Positions 1-10,024 of a DNA stretch of 64,000 nt are shown here, in pieces (the stretch's first letter is position 1; the number at the start of each line of letters is the position of its first letter). The notes under the pieces were generated by a model. The model was not told the DNA's origin and made no database searches. It saw nothing but the letters and a program-made list of their open reading frames with translations. Source of the DNA: Vanrija pseudolonga (Eukaryota > Basidiomycota > Tremellomycetes > Trichosporonales > Trichosporonaceae); assembly GCF_020906515.1 (NCBI RefSeq), contig NC_085853.1:620001-684000 (forward strand). Direction: 5' to 3'. The translations under genes and the position numbers were made by a program.

Positions 1-2119
1 CGCCTCGCTGCCCTCCCGCCGCTCGCCACCCTCCAGAGCTGGGTCCACCGCCCGCAGGCCGTCGCTGCGTGCTTCGTGAGCGACGTGTATGCGCTGCAGA
101 ACCTCCGGGAGAGCAACGCTGGGGTATCACGAACGTCGAGGGGTGGGTGCCATCGTCTCCACGAAACCCGCTAACGCCAGACGTCTTCCTCCTCAACCAC
201 TTTCCATGCAAGCTCGTCGAGCTCGTCGGCTGGGTAGCGGGCGTGGACCACAAGGACGCGTCGATGACCATCACGCGTGGGTAGTGCGGGTGTGGGGAAT
301 TGCTGACTGTGGTAGTGGACGACGGCGACGGCGCGCATGTGCTCCAGGTCGTGGTCCGGCTCGCCAAGGTCGAGCCCCCGCCAACAACTAAGGTTGTGGC
401 AGCAGTCGCCGTGCCCGTCAACCCGAACTTCTTAACGGCCAAAGAGCGCAAAGCGATGCGCAAGGCCGCGGCGGCGGCTGAAGCGGCGTCTTTGGCCGCT
501 GCTCGGAGTACCGCGCCGGGACCCACGTTCCACCGCCCCGATGTGCGTGTCGGCGACACGCTGCGCGTCGTGGGTCGTGTGGACGAGTGGGCACGCCGCC
601 GGAACGGGGGCGAGGAGTGGGTGCGCCAAGTGTTTGTCGACGAGGCGTCGGGCTCGGGGTCACTCAGTGAGGCTGATGACGAGGACCAAAATGCTGACAC
701 CTAGGTGTTGTCGACGCCGATGAGCAGTTCCGACACGCGGCCAAAGTCGTCGGCCTCCACGAGACGCTGTACTCGCGCCCTTTCACCATGCCGGCGCCGC
801 CGGCACCGGTGGCCAGGAGCCCGCCCCGGGCAACTCCCCACTCGACACAGTCCTCCCCCGCCAAGTCGACGCTCTCCAGTATACCGTCAAGCGATGTGTA
901 CGACGACGACTTTGCACCAGTCCCCGAAGCACGCCTCACAGATCCGGCGAAGCTGCGATCCTCTCTGCTTACCGAGGCAACGTTTAAACGATACCTCATG
1001 GACCATGTCTCGCGCGAAACGGCGAGGGTTCTGAGGTCGTCACCTCCTCTACTAGGTCAGGCGGTCCCGGCCCTTGCTGCGCTCTTCCCAGAATACCGGC
1101 ACGCGGTGCTCCCCAGGACAGGGGAGGACGGCAAGCGAGATTCGTTCGCCCCCAGCCACCCCCGCAATGGGCGGCAAACGAAGCAATGGAGTTTGAACGG
1201 CTCCCCTCGATGCACCACGCCGGACAGCGATGACGATGTCGTGTGTCTCGAAGCGACCCCCAAGGCTTCGAAACAATCAACATTTCGATCTAGAACTGAC
1301 CGTGACGACGCCCTGCGACTGAATCGGTACAATTTCGCGCCATCGTCGGCGCTTCGTCCCTGGGTTGATGAAAGCGACGATGGCAGCGACAATGACGCAC
1401 CACTCGGATCTGAAAAGTTCCTGCTGGAACCGTTTACGGTCGATGCCCTGATGAATGTCGAGAGGCTTCGTGTGCTTGGGTCAAAAGTCGCCGAGGTGCG
1501 CGCCCGGCGTGAAGAGCGACTTCGACGACAGCGAGCCAAGGAAAACGCCTCGACAGCAAGAGACGAACGCGTCGTGCAGGATCGCCTCAATCGCGGCCTG
1601 CGTCCAGACCACTGGCGCCTGAACGTCCACGAGCGCGAGCACAAGCTGCGGCGGCTAACAGAGTGGGCGCTGCGAGAAGCGGCAGCAGAGGGAGGGCTCG
1701 TTCAGGTTCAATGTCGGCGGCGGCTGTCACCATCGTCATTCTTCGGAACGGATGCTGGTGGTGGCCAGTCCTCCTCCTCCTCGTGGCGACATGAACTGCC
1801 AACGACGACCTCGACAGGGTACCTTCCCCTCCCGCCAGAGCTTGTCTGCCCACTTGTGGTGCCCTTGTTCGAGGCCGAGCGAGCCTACCGACTAAAATCA
1901 ACCTCTTCAATGTTCTTGGCCCGCCACGACCCTCGGCGTAGCGCAGGAATCAATGTCGAGTGCCTCACCAAAAGGCTGCGGGCTTGGGGCGAGGCCGGGC
2001 GGTGGGAGCGTGCTGGCGAATGGGCAGTCGAGGAGGCGTTGGAATGGGGCGTAGAGCAGGGTCTGTTTTACGTTTGTGAGGGTGGATTTGCGGTTTGTAC
2101 AGGTCGTGTGTCGTCATGA
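1..2119 (+). CDS. STN1: STN1-like telomere-capping protein (CST complex), 5' cut by window edge
   Basis: Likely the OB-fold subunit of the CST (Cdc13/CTC1-Stn1-Ten1) complex that binds telomeric single strands. Exons resolved as <1-142, 181-276, 316-666 and 705-2119; the three introns are 38-39 nt with GCTAAC or GCTGAC branch sites, giving 667 residues without the true N-terminus. The joined N-terminal part reads FVSDVYAL, then FLLNHFPCKLVELVGWVAGV, then a short strand-turn-strand, and later VRVGDTLRVVGRVDEW; this order is that of the Stn1 OB fold. A long disordered, Ser/Pro-rich, charged middle follows. The last 150 residues are helical and could be the winged-helix region of Stn1. The family call rests on the OB-fold pattern and is firm for fold, less so for orthology. 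The 3' end faces the next gene convergently. Confidence 0.72.
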
Positions 2120-2674
2120 AGCCGACGAAGGACCCTGGCAAAGAGTGGGGCGGCGTGCTATACAAGTGCTTGTAATGATTACCCGCCACCAATGGCATGC
2201 TCACATTAGGCAAAAGGCCGAAATGTGCGTGCCGCGGAAATGTGCGAGACACTGAATCTGCGTGCGTGAGTGGGTCAAGGTGCAAAGCTGCTGTTGCTAT
2301 GAGGAGACTGATGCATGTGGTGATTGTGTCTATGGGGGTGTCGTTTTGTCATGAGGGTCGCGTATTGTACGACGCGCCTGGAGGGAAGTGATGGATACAG
2401 AGGAGAAGAAAAATGGTAGTGTGGCCCGGGAATGCCGATAAAATACAGGAAATGGTTGTGTCTAGAGGGTGGAGGGAGGCGTTTGTTGCAGTCCGTCCGT
2501 GGGTGGTGACTTGCATTCGATGGTGGTGGTGGCGCCGCCGTCGATGGCTTGGGAGGCGTCGCGAGGCGCGGCCGGCGCGGGCCATCAAGACAGCAGTCCC
2601 GACTAATTTTTAATTTTCTTTGCGAGGGCAGGTGATCGTCGGCGGTATGGCGACTAGGCGCTAGTGGTCCCGCC
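2120..2674. other. Convergent intergenic region, 3' ends only
   Basis: The stretch lies between two stop codons that face each other. It has one AT-rich patch near 2603-2622 that could serve 3'-end formation. No coding sequence, RNA gene or repeat was recognised. Confidence 0.5.
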
Positions 2675-4445
2675 TCATGCTGAGGGTGAGAGGAGGCCGA
2701 GTCCAAAGCGCGGCTCGTTGTCGTCGCTGCTGAGCTGGACGCCCGAGAGGCCGAGTGCGTTGCCCTCCAGCACGGGGCTGGCCTGCGGCGAGGGGTACGC
2801 CTGCACGGGGGAGAGGAGACGTGCGCGCGTCGAGTTTGAGCGCGACAGGCCGCCGTTGCTGTTCTCGTCCTTGAGCGTCTTGAGCGTCTTGAACTCGCGC
2901 TCGCGGGGCGTCGAGGGCATCGAGTCGGCGCGCCTCCTGCGCTTCTTGGCAAAGACAGCGACGAGGTCGAGAGGGGTGCCGGCGGGGTGGTAGTTCTCCA
3001 TGATGCTAGGTGTAGTAGTGGTGGTGTTTTGGTGGAGAGGAGGAGGAGGAGTGATGACCGCGGCAGTGTCGATGGAGGACGACCAAGAAGTCATGCTACC
3101 ACGAGTCTTTATAACGCGAGGGGTAGGGCTAGATTGCCGTGGCTGTAGTTTGTGATCTGCCTCAGGAACTGGCGTTGCAGGAGTAGGCATAAGTGACATT
3201 TGTCGCGGGCAAGCGCCAGGGTCCAAGACGGCTCCTCCTCGGCAGTCAGGGCGGTCGTCGAGCGGCGTTAGAGGCACACAGCCGCGGTGGGGAACATGGG
3301 CGCCGTTGTGGTTGCGAGGCATTCCGTTGGGCAGCTGGATGGTGGGTCCGGCAGGTGGGGCGACGGAACATGCCGCCTGCAGCCGGGCAGCAACAAGTTT
3401 TTTGAGTTGTTCGCGAACTTGGAAAGCATGGTCGACCGCGTGGTGGGGGTAGCGGTGGGGTTGCTTGGCAACTGCGGCGAGGGCAGCCAGTGCACGCAGG
3501 GCGGCAGCAGCTTGCAGGGCGGCTGGAGCCGATGCGGCAGCTGCTGCTGTTGGCACGGTTCGACACGGCTCCTGGGTGGTGAAGACACTGGTGAGGGTAC
3601 GTTTTTCCGACTCTGTGCCTTCGGTGTTTGCCACGTTACAACTGCCGCCTCCGACACCGAAGTGCGACACTGGCTGTATCACGGGGGCCGGTGCAACAGC
3701 CGTCTCCGCCTGATCCGCCGCGGCAGTTGCAGCTGCGACGTCTGGAACAAGGTGTTAGCTGGGGGGCCACATGCACATGCTGCTGCTATCGTGACTGTCG
3801 CAGACACAATTCTAGGAATGGCTGGGGCGAGGTTGACGGAAATGGCGGCCGCGGGCATTCCGCACCAACAGCACCAGCACCTGGCGCCCGACGCGCTATT
3901 TTGCTATTTCCTATCCTCACCCCTCCCCTATCGTCGTAGTCGTCCTCGTTGTCGTGCTCGGCGTTGGCTGCAAAACTTGCAAACAACACGCCGCGACTCG
4001 ACACGTGCAACACGGTAACACACGGGTACTCACCTCGAGCCCAGTTGCGGATGCGGTCCATCTTTGCGCGCTGCATCGAGTCCTGGGAGCGGAGCGCTGC
4101 CGCAAAGGCCTCGAGCTTGCATGCCGACTCGCCGAGGCTGTGGTTGAGATTGCCGCTGGATTGCGTCTTGAGCGTTGCCGCGTACGCGGCGCGCACGAGC
4201 TGCTGGAGGTACAGACGCTGGCGTGCCGCGTCTGCGGGGATGGCTGCGGAAGAAGGTCGCTGCTGGCTGGTCGTCGTTGGTTCACATGGGACAGGTGGTG
4301 CGGCTGTGGTCGCGACGGCTGGAGGGCTCGGCGCGGGTGTGTGAGGAGGGGGCACGGTAGCCTGCTGCGCGCGGCACTCGAGAATGTCGGGGATCGAGCT
4401 GGCAGAGAGGTTGAGCCACGGCCACTGCGCAGCTGCTTCGAGCAT
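2675..4445 (-). CDS. Hypothetical Ala/Pro/Ser-rich protein with a basic cluster
   Basis: Two exons, 4445-4034 and 3741-2675, joined across a 292-nt intron with GTGAGT donor and CTAACACCTTGTTCCAG acceptor region, give 492 residues. No known domain was recognised. The first 30 residues (WPWLNLSASSIPDILE) and residues near 75-135 look folded or helical. The centre is an Ala-rich helical run followed by AFQVREQLKKLVAARLQ, a possible coiled coil. The C-terminal third has Pro/Thr runs, a KKRRRR cluster that would suit a nuclear localisation signal, and SP/TP sites typical of kinase targets. It may be a lineage-specific nuclear regulator; this is inference only. The intron is several times longer than its neighbours' introns, so a small extra exon inside it cannot be excluded. 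Confidence 0.6.
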
Positions 4446-5874
4446 GGCGGGGGAAGGATTTGGGGTTGGGCGGGGGACGGACAGTGATGGTGGGTGGGGT
4501 GACGGCGGCGGCCGATAAGGTGCAGCAGAGCCAGGACTCTGCAGCTGTCAAGCTGGTTGCGGTGAACGAGGGTGCTGGAGTGATGGGCCTAGATGTATGT
4601 GTATGCAAGGATATGAATGTATTGTAAGCAAAAGTCTCTAGAATACGCGACGATGATCGTCGTTTGTGATGGTCCTCATGCATCCGATCGTTATCTCTGG
4701 ACATGTGCTGGGTGGTGTGGCCTGGCTGGGTGGCCCGTGGGTGGGTGGCCGGGTGTAGCCTAGGCTCGATTCCCTCCCTCGCTCCGGTAACGGCCGTCGC
4801 CGACGACGGCGGGGCATGCAAATCTACCTATGACCGTGGTTCGCCGATTGTAGCTCTTCCACCAACCCGCCCACGCCGCTGCCCCTCCCTCTGGCTTCCG
4901 GGGCCCGCCGCGTCGCCAAAGCAAGGTCAGGCAGACGATGCTCGTGCGTACAGCATGCATGTACCTGCCTAGCATGCCCAGCTAGCCCAGACATGTCTGC
5001 GTCGGTCCCACGCGACAGCCACAGCCAACCACAATGCCATCCCACTCGGATTCCGATGCCAGCTGCTAAACGAAGCGACAACGACGGCCATCCTTGTCGT
5101 CCTGCCAAGAGCGGCGCTCAACGCCCGCTCCGTCCCCCGCCGCCCTCCGCCGCCCTCCGGCTTGTCCGGGGCCAGCGAGCGTCCACTCAATTTCCTATGC
5201 ATGCCTGGCGCTGAATGGCAAAGGCCCAGAACCGTCCCCCCTGCCTGCGCCACGGCGCATTGTGGCGCCGCGGCAATTACCGCGCCCCACCCAGCCACTG
5301 AGTAGCGGCGCCATGGGCATGCCTTGGGCACATACAACACCCGAGCCGTGCACCCGTGGACAATGTCTGTCCGCCCGCTGCTGCTCCGAGAACAGGCAAA
5401 AGTCGCGCGTTTCTCACAGCCAGCCAGGCATCGGGTGCCGTGTCGATCCTCGAGTGGCGATGGTCGGAGGCCGGTCGGGTGTGCTGTTGCTGTTGCTGCT
5501 GGCAAGACTACGCGACTGGCGACTGGCGGCGACTTCGGCCGTTGCGGCGCGCGCGTCACGGCGACGAGGGAAATTCCTCCATTCCTCCACGGAGCGACAA
5601 CTGCCGATGCAGCCCGCGGGGCCCAACGGAAATCAAGAGGGCAGGGGGGCGGATCATATAGGCGTGGAAAGTCTGATTCCGGTGCCTATAACTAAAACCA
5701 CGCGTGCCTAATTCCACGCGACGTCCGCGTGGTTTGGCTGACCGTTGGACATGCCATCACGTGACGCCCGGACCCCCTCACCGCCTCCACCATCCACGCC
5801 CACTCGTCGTGTGCATCGTCGTCGAGATCGACGTATTGACATTTCCACGTCGCCACCCACCTCCCACACGCATC
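4446..5874. promoter_or_regulatory. Divergent 1.4-kb upstream region of the hypothetical gene and GGPP synthase
   Basis: No convincing gene was found; the open frames here are GC-driven and lack domains or splice context. Within 215 bp of the GGPP synthase start there are four copies of the core CCACGC in both orientations (5662-5667, 5698-5703, 5714-5719, 5727-5732), two of them forming 10-bp inverted arms AAACCACGCG (5695-5704) and CGCGTGGTTT (5726-5735). The palindrome TCACGTGA lies at 5757-5764. Confidence 0.55.
5695..5764. promoter_or_regulatory. CCACGCG inverted-repeat cluster plus TCACGTGA box
   Basis: Perfect 10-bp inverted arms at 5695-5704 and 5726-5735 flank a further CCACGCG at 5714-5720, with an E-box-type TCACGTGA palindrome at 5757-5764, about 110 bp before the GGPP synthase ATG. 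CACGTG is bound by bHLH factors such as Cbf1 or SREBP-like proteins in fungi. Which factor acts here is unknown. Confidence 0.45.
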
Positions 5875-7288
5875 ATGGACTACTCCAAGCTGCGCGCGCA
5901 GTTCAAGGACGAGTCGGAAGGGTCGAGCTGGACGGCAAAGCAGGAGCAGGTAAGTGGTGCCGCTGGGCGCGCGTGGTGTGGTGTTGTGACCTTCTTGAGG
6001 GAAGGTGATGTTCGTCGGGGGAAGGTCCTCAGATACCTTGTTCCACCTCACTACAGCCCCTCTGCGACATCGAGATCACACCCACTGACATACCAGGTCC
6101 TCCTCGAACCATATGACTACCTCTGCGGCATCCCAGGCAAGGAGGTCCGCTCCCACCTCATCGACGCGTTCAACCTGTGGCTCAAGGTGCCCGAGGACGA
6201 CCTCGACGTGATTCGCAAGATTGTACGGATGCTGCATAATGCGAGCTTGTTGTGAGTCTACCTGTGGGGCGAGCTATAGCGAATCCCATGTCCCTCAGCT
6301 CCTCTTGACCTCTATGCTCACACGACAGGGTCGACGACGTCGAGGACGACTCGGAGCTGCGCCGCGGCGTACCCGTCGCGCACAAGGTCTACGGCGTGCC
6401 CCAGACCATCAACACGGCCAACTACGTCTACTTCCTCGCATTCCAGGAGCTCCTGTCGCTGAAGGAAGGCACGTCGGGCAAGAATATCACCAACGTGGAC
6501 GTAACGGCAATGGTCAATGGTGAGTTGGAAGAATCGTAGGCCGACTAACTCTCCAGAGGAACTGCTCAACCTCCACCGCGGGCAGGGCATGGAGCTGTTC
6601 TACCGCGACAGCTTGACGTGCCCCACCGAGGAGGAATACGTCCAGATGGTCCTTGGAAGTGCGTCTGTTTCCGTGTCGTTAAGATCGAGCTGACGTCCAG
6701 AAACTGGCGGCCTGTTCCGCATCGCTGTCAAGCTCATGATGGCGCGGTCCAAATCCACTGTGTGGGTGTTAAGTGGCTTACCAGAACTGACCCCGTAGCG
6801 ACTATGTTCCTCTGGTCAACCTCATCTCTGTGTGGTTCCAAATCCGTGACGACTACATGAACCTGGAGTCGGGCGAGGTGCGCTGCTGGAAACCCGCACA
6901 GGAGAGCGCTGACATCTCAGTACAAGTCTCGCAAGGGCTACTGCGAAGACTTGACCGAGGGCAAGTTTAGCTTCCCTGTCGTTCACGGCATTCGTGCAGA
7001 CACGAGCAACCGGCAGATCTTGAGTGGGTCCGATGCTGGGTGTCATACGCTGACCCACCAGACGTGCTGCAGAAGAAGACGACGTCCCATAGCCTCAAAG
7101 CCCATACCGTCGACTACCTTCGCGACCACACAAAGTCGTTCGAGTACACGCGTCGAGTGCTCTCGCAGCTGCTCGACCAATTGAGGGAGGAACTGGCCTC
7201 GCTAGGCGGTAACAAGGCGCTCGAGGCCATCATCGCGAGGCTAGAGCTGCCCGAGCCCGAAGCAGTGGTCAGCGGCAAGGCGGAGTAA
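5875..7288 (+). CDS. BTS1: Geranylgeranyl diphosphate synthase
   Basis: Makes C20 GGPP from farnesyl diphosphate and IPP, feeding protein geranylgeranylation and, in pigmented yeasts, carotenoids. Eight exons: 5875-5949, 6097-6251, 6329-6519, 6557-6658, 6701-6761, 6799-6877, 6921-7023, 7062-7288, giving 330 residues, the usual length of fungal GGPP synthases. The first Asp-rich motif reads DDVEDDS near residue 80. The second reads [12 protein letters not shown] near residue 212, the DDYMN form typical of fungal type III enzymes. The chain-length region before the first motif, [18 protein letters not shown], has small or aliphatic residues where FPP synthases carry aromatics. The start follows a short leader and no targeting peptide is evident, so the enzyme is probably cytosolic. 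Confidence 0.95.
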
Positions 7289-7348
7289 CAGCAAGTAATC
7301 ATTAAGTCATTTGTATAATACATAGCATGCACAACACAACACTGCACT

Positions 7349-8122
7349 CTAGAACGACCCACGGGGCACCTGCGGCAGGCCTGAGGTCGAGGTCAGCCAG
7401 CTCGGCCCCACACAGCACTCACCCTTTGACACCTCCTTCGCTCTAGCAGCCTGCTGCTTGCGTATCAAGTCTGCGCGGCGCGCCTCGAAGATGGACCGGT
7501 GGAGCGCATACTTTTTGTGCGTGGGCGCCGTGCTGGACGGGATATTGGCCGTGATCGGCGCAGGGGGAGTCTTGGGCTCGTCCTTGGCCCCCTCAGCACC
7601 ACCGGTGAGGCCAACGGCGCTGCCCACGCCGCTGGCCACGCTCCCGACCCCACTCGCGATCCCGCTCGCGATCCCACCAAGGCTGAAAGCCGACGCCTTG
7701 TCCTTGTCCTTCTCTTTCTCCTTTTCCTCGGCCTTCTTCTCAGCCTTGCGCGCCTCGCGCACACCGTACTCGGCGACGACTTTACGGATATCCTCTGCGC
7801 TCGGCCCGGCAGCGGGCATGGCGAGGGCAGTCGCACTGGCGTCAGCGGTATCACCTCTGCTCAACATACAATCCGCTGCACGGTCAGCTACGCCGCTACG
7901 CCAGGTCACGTTCCACTCACGCATCCCCCAGGTGCCCGTCGCATGTGTACAGAAAGTCCTCGGACTTGAGCGTCGCGAGCACGGTCTGCGTCGGCCGGTG
8001 GCAGATGTAGCATGCGCGCGCGGTGGCTGTTTTCTGCGGGTGTCAGGGGTGTGGATACGGCGGATCGCCTCGCACGTCGCACGCACCCGCTCGTAGTAGA
8101 CGTTCTGGATCGGCGCGGCCAT
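7349..8122 (-). CDS. VFA1: Vps4-associated protein 1 (Vfa1)-like
   Basis: Regulator of the AAA ATPase Vps4 in ESCRT-dependent endosomal sorting. Four exons (8122-8087, 8033-7921, 7856-7423, 7380-7349) give 204 residues, matching the family. The N-terminus has NVYYER followed by ACYICHRPTQTVL and a DFLYTCDGHL element. The CxxC (ACYIC) and CDGH residues are the zinc-binding pairs expected of Vfa1. The centre is a Lys/Glu-rich coiled coil (residues about 95-115), then a Gly/Ser repeat (GIASGIASGVGSVASGVGSA) that could be amphipathic. The C-terminal KKYALHRSIFEARRADLIRK matches the MIT-interacting helical end of the family. It is divergently transcribed from UPF3 across about 216 bp. Confidence 0.85.
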   Translation of the reverse strand: MAAPIQNVYYERVRATCEAIRRIHTPDTRRKQPPRAHATSATGRRRPCSRRSSPRTFCTHATGTWGMREWNVTWRSGVADRAADCMLSRGDTADASATALAMPAAGPSAEDIRKVVAEYGVREARKAEKKAEEKEKEKDKDKASAFSLGGIASGIASGVGSVASGVGSAVGLTGGAEGAKDEPKTPPAPITANIPSSTAPTHKKYALHRSIFEARRADLIRKQQAARAKEVSKGECCVGPSWLTSTSGLPQVPRGSF

Positions 8123-8338
8123 GGTGGTAGTGTGATGGAGAGTGGAGAGAGGAGGGAGACAGACGTCAAGGTCGAAGTGGAGGGCCGTGACGCGGATGTC
8201 GCCGTTGACGATTCGCCGCCCAGCCCGCCGCTCAAAATGACGCCGCTGCGCACCTGGTTGCAGGTTGTTGTTTCGACAATCGCTCGACACTCGACACTTT
8301 ACGCTACACCACCCAACCCACACCCCACCCACACCCCG

Positions 8339-9786
8339 ATGCCCCGCAACCGCGGCGACAAGGCGCCGCCCGCGCGCCTCAAGCTCGTGGTGCGCCGCCT
8401 GCCGCCCACGCTCCCGCCCGACGTGTTCTGGAAGGCGGTCGCGCCGTACGTCGACGGCAAGAGCCAGTGGAGGCGATATGTGCAGGGCCGGCCAGGCGAT
8501 GCGTAAGTAGCGAGTGGTGTACTGTCCTTCCAGCGCTATTGGGTGCTGGGAAGCGGCCTGCTCTGCTTCTTCGACCTCCCCTAACACCCCGCCCAGCTAC
8601 GGCCAGCACCCAGTCCACTCGCGCGCGTACGCGCTCATGAGCGACATTGACTCGCTCGTCGCCTTTCATACCGGGTTCGACGGGCACCTCTTCCGCTCCA
8701 AGGCTGGTGAGTCGCCGATTCCAGCTGAAGTGCTAACTCGCGCCCAGGGGACGAGTACCAGGCCGTCGTCGAGTTCGCGCCCGTCGAGAAGACGCCGTTC
8801 AAGACCAAGCCCAAGAAGGACGAGCGGCAGGGGACGATTGAGAAGGGTGGGTGTGGGTGGGTTGGAGAGCTGTGCTGACTGCCTGCAGATGCCGACTACA
8901 TTTCCTTCCTTGAAAGCTTAGATGCCAAGGCGAACGAGCCTGCGCCGGTGGTTGAGACAACAGGTGGGTACGTAGAACGTGCCATCCTGACCCACCAGCG
9001 CCGCCAGCCCAGCCGACGACGACGCCGTTATTAGACGCGTTACGCGCCGCCGCGTCCAAATCCAAGTCCAAGTCGAAGAAGAAGGGCAAGGACAAGGACA
9101 AGGCCGAGAAGGGCGTGAAGGGCGAAGGCGCCAAGGCCGCCGCCCTGGCCGCCATCTCCGAGGCAGCGTCCAAGCGCGCGCCGCGCGACAAGACGGGCGG
9201 CGTCATCATGGTCGCCGGCAAGGGACGCGAGGTGTTCGTCGCACCGGCGGACGACACGAGCGCAGACAGCAAGCGCAGCGGGGCGGGCGGTCAAGCCAGC
9301 GCCAGCGCCAACGGCGGAGCGGGCAGCAAGGAGCCCAAGGACAAGAAGAAGAAGCCCAAGCCCAAGAAGAAGGACGAGAAGGAGGGCGGCGGCGGAGGCG
9401 GCGAGGGTGAGGCTGGGGAGGGAGATAAGAAGGACGGGGAGAAGAAGGGCCGACAGCGTGGCAACCGTGGACGGAATCGCAAGGACGGAGAAGGGGAGGC
9501 TGGGGCGGGTGCCGGGGCGGGTGCAGGTGCTGGGGCAGGTGCCGGGGCCGGAGCTGGGGCTGGAGCTGGAGCAGGTGCTGGTGCCGGCGCCGCCGAGGGC
9601 AGCACTCCCAAGCCGCGCAAGGAGCGTCCACCGCGCGAGGAGAAGAGCGGCGGCGGCGGCGGCGGCGGCGGCGGTGGAGGCGGGAGGAATCGCGGGCGCG
9701 GACGCGGAGGAGGTGGTGGTGGTGGCGGCGGCGGCGGTGGTGACAGCGGCGGCATTGCAGCCAGCGAGGCGCGTATCGACATGTAG
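8339..9786 (+). CDS. UPF3: UPF3, nonsense-mediated mRNA decay factor
   Basis: Adaptor that links Upf2 and Upf1 to exon-junction or terminating mRNPs in nonsense-mediated decay. Five exons (8339-8502, 8597-8706, 8748-8846, 8889-8963, 8999-9786) give 411 residues. Residues about 14-130 are the Smg4/Upf3 RNP-type domain: KLVVRRLPPTLPPDVFWKAV, then SRAYALMSDIDSLVAFHTGF DGHLF, then YQAVVEFAPVEKTPFK and the linker ending DADYISFLESLD. The C-terminal half is extreme low complexity: Lys-rich blocks, a Gly-Ala dipeptide run (nt 9502-9594) and a poly-Gly/Arg tract (nt 9650-9745) resembling RGG RNA-binding tails. The homologous part is complete. The tail is far more repetitive than in model fungi. Confidence 0.93.
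9500..9745 (+). repeat. Coding low-complexity tracts (Gly-Ala dipeptide and poly-Gly/RG) in UPF3
   Basis: From about 9502 to 9594 the coding strand repeats a 6-nt GGx-GCx unit, encoding alternating Gly and Ala about 15 times. From 9650 to 9745 there are two poly-Gly runs separated by an RNRGRGRG segment. The antisense of the same DNA reads as Ala-Pro and poly-Pro and is not a gene. Confidence 0.85.
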
Positions 9787-10024
9787 TCGTCACCAGTTTG
9801 TCGTCTTGGACGCCACGTCTGTCCTTGCCTCTATGGCACCGCTTCGACCTCTGCCAGCTCCGCCACGCTACCTGCGGCTCGCGCGCTCTCTCGCGCACCC
9901 ACCAGGCGACGCACGGCTGCCGCCTGCGAGTTCCCTCCGAGCCACTGCATTGTGAGAGTAGCATATAGCATTTGTGCATGTATGGTCGTCTAAGTGTACA
10001 GTTGTTGCTGCTGCTGTTGTTGTT

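Noticed and set aside
4767-4782. CTCGATTCC-like string that could be a tRNA T loop
   Set aside because: No matching acceptor, D or anticodon stems could be found around it.
4969-5711. Overlapping 196- and 205-codon frames on both strands
   Set aside because: Composition is Ala/Arg/Pro/Ser-biased, no domain is visible, and the region sits between two start codons.
9291-9782. Minus-strand frame rich in Ala-Pro and poly-Pro
   Set aside because: Antisense of the Gly-Ala and poly-Gly coding repeat of UPF3.
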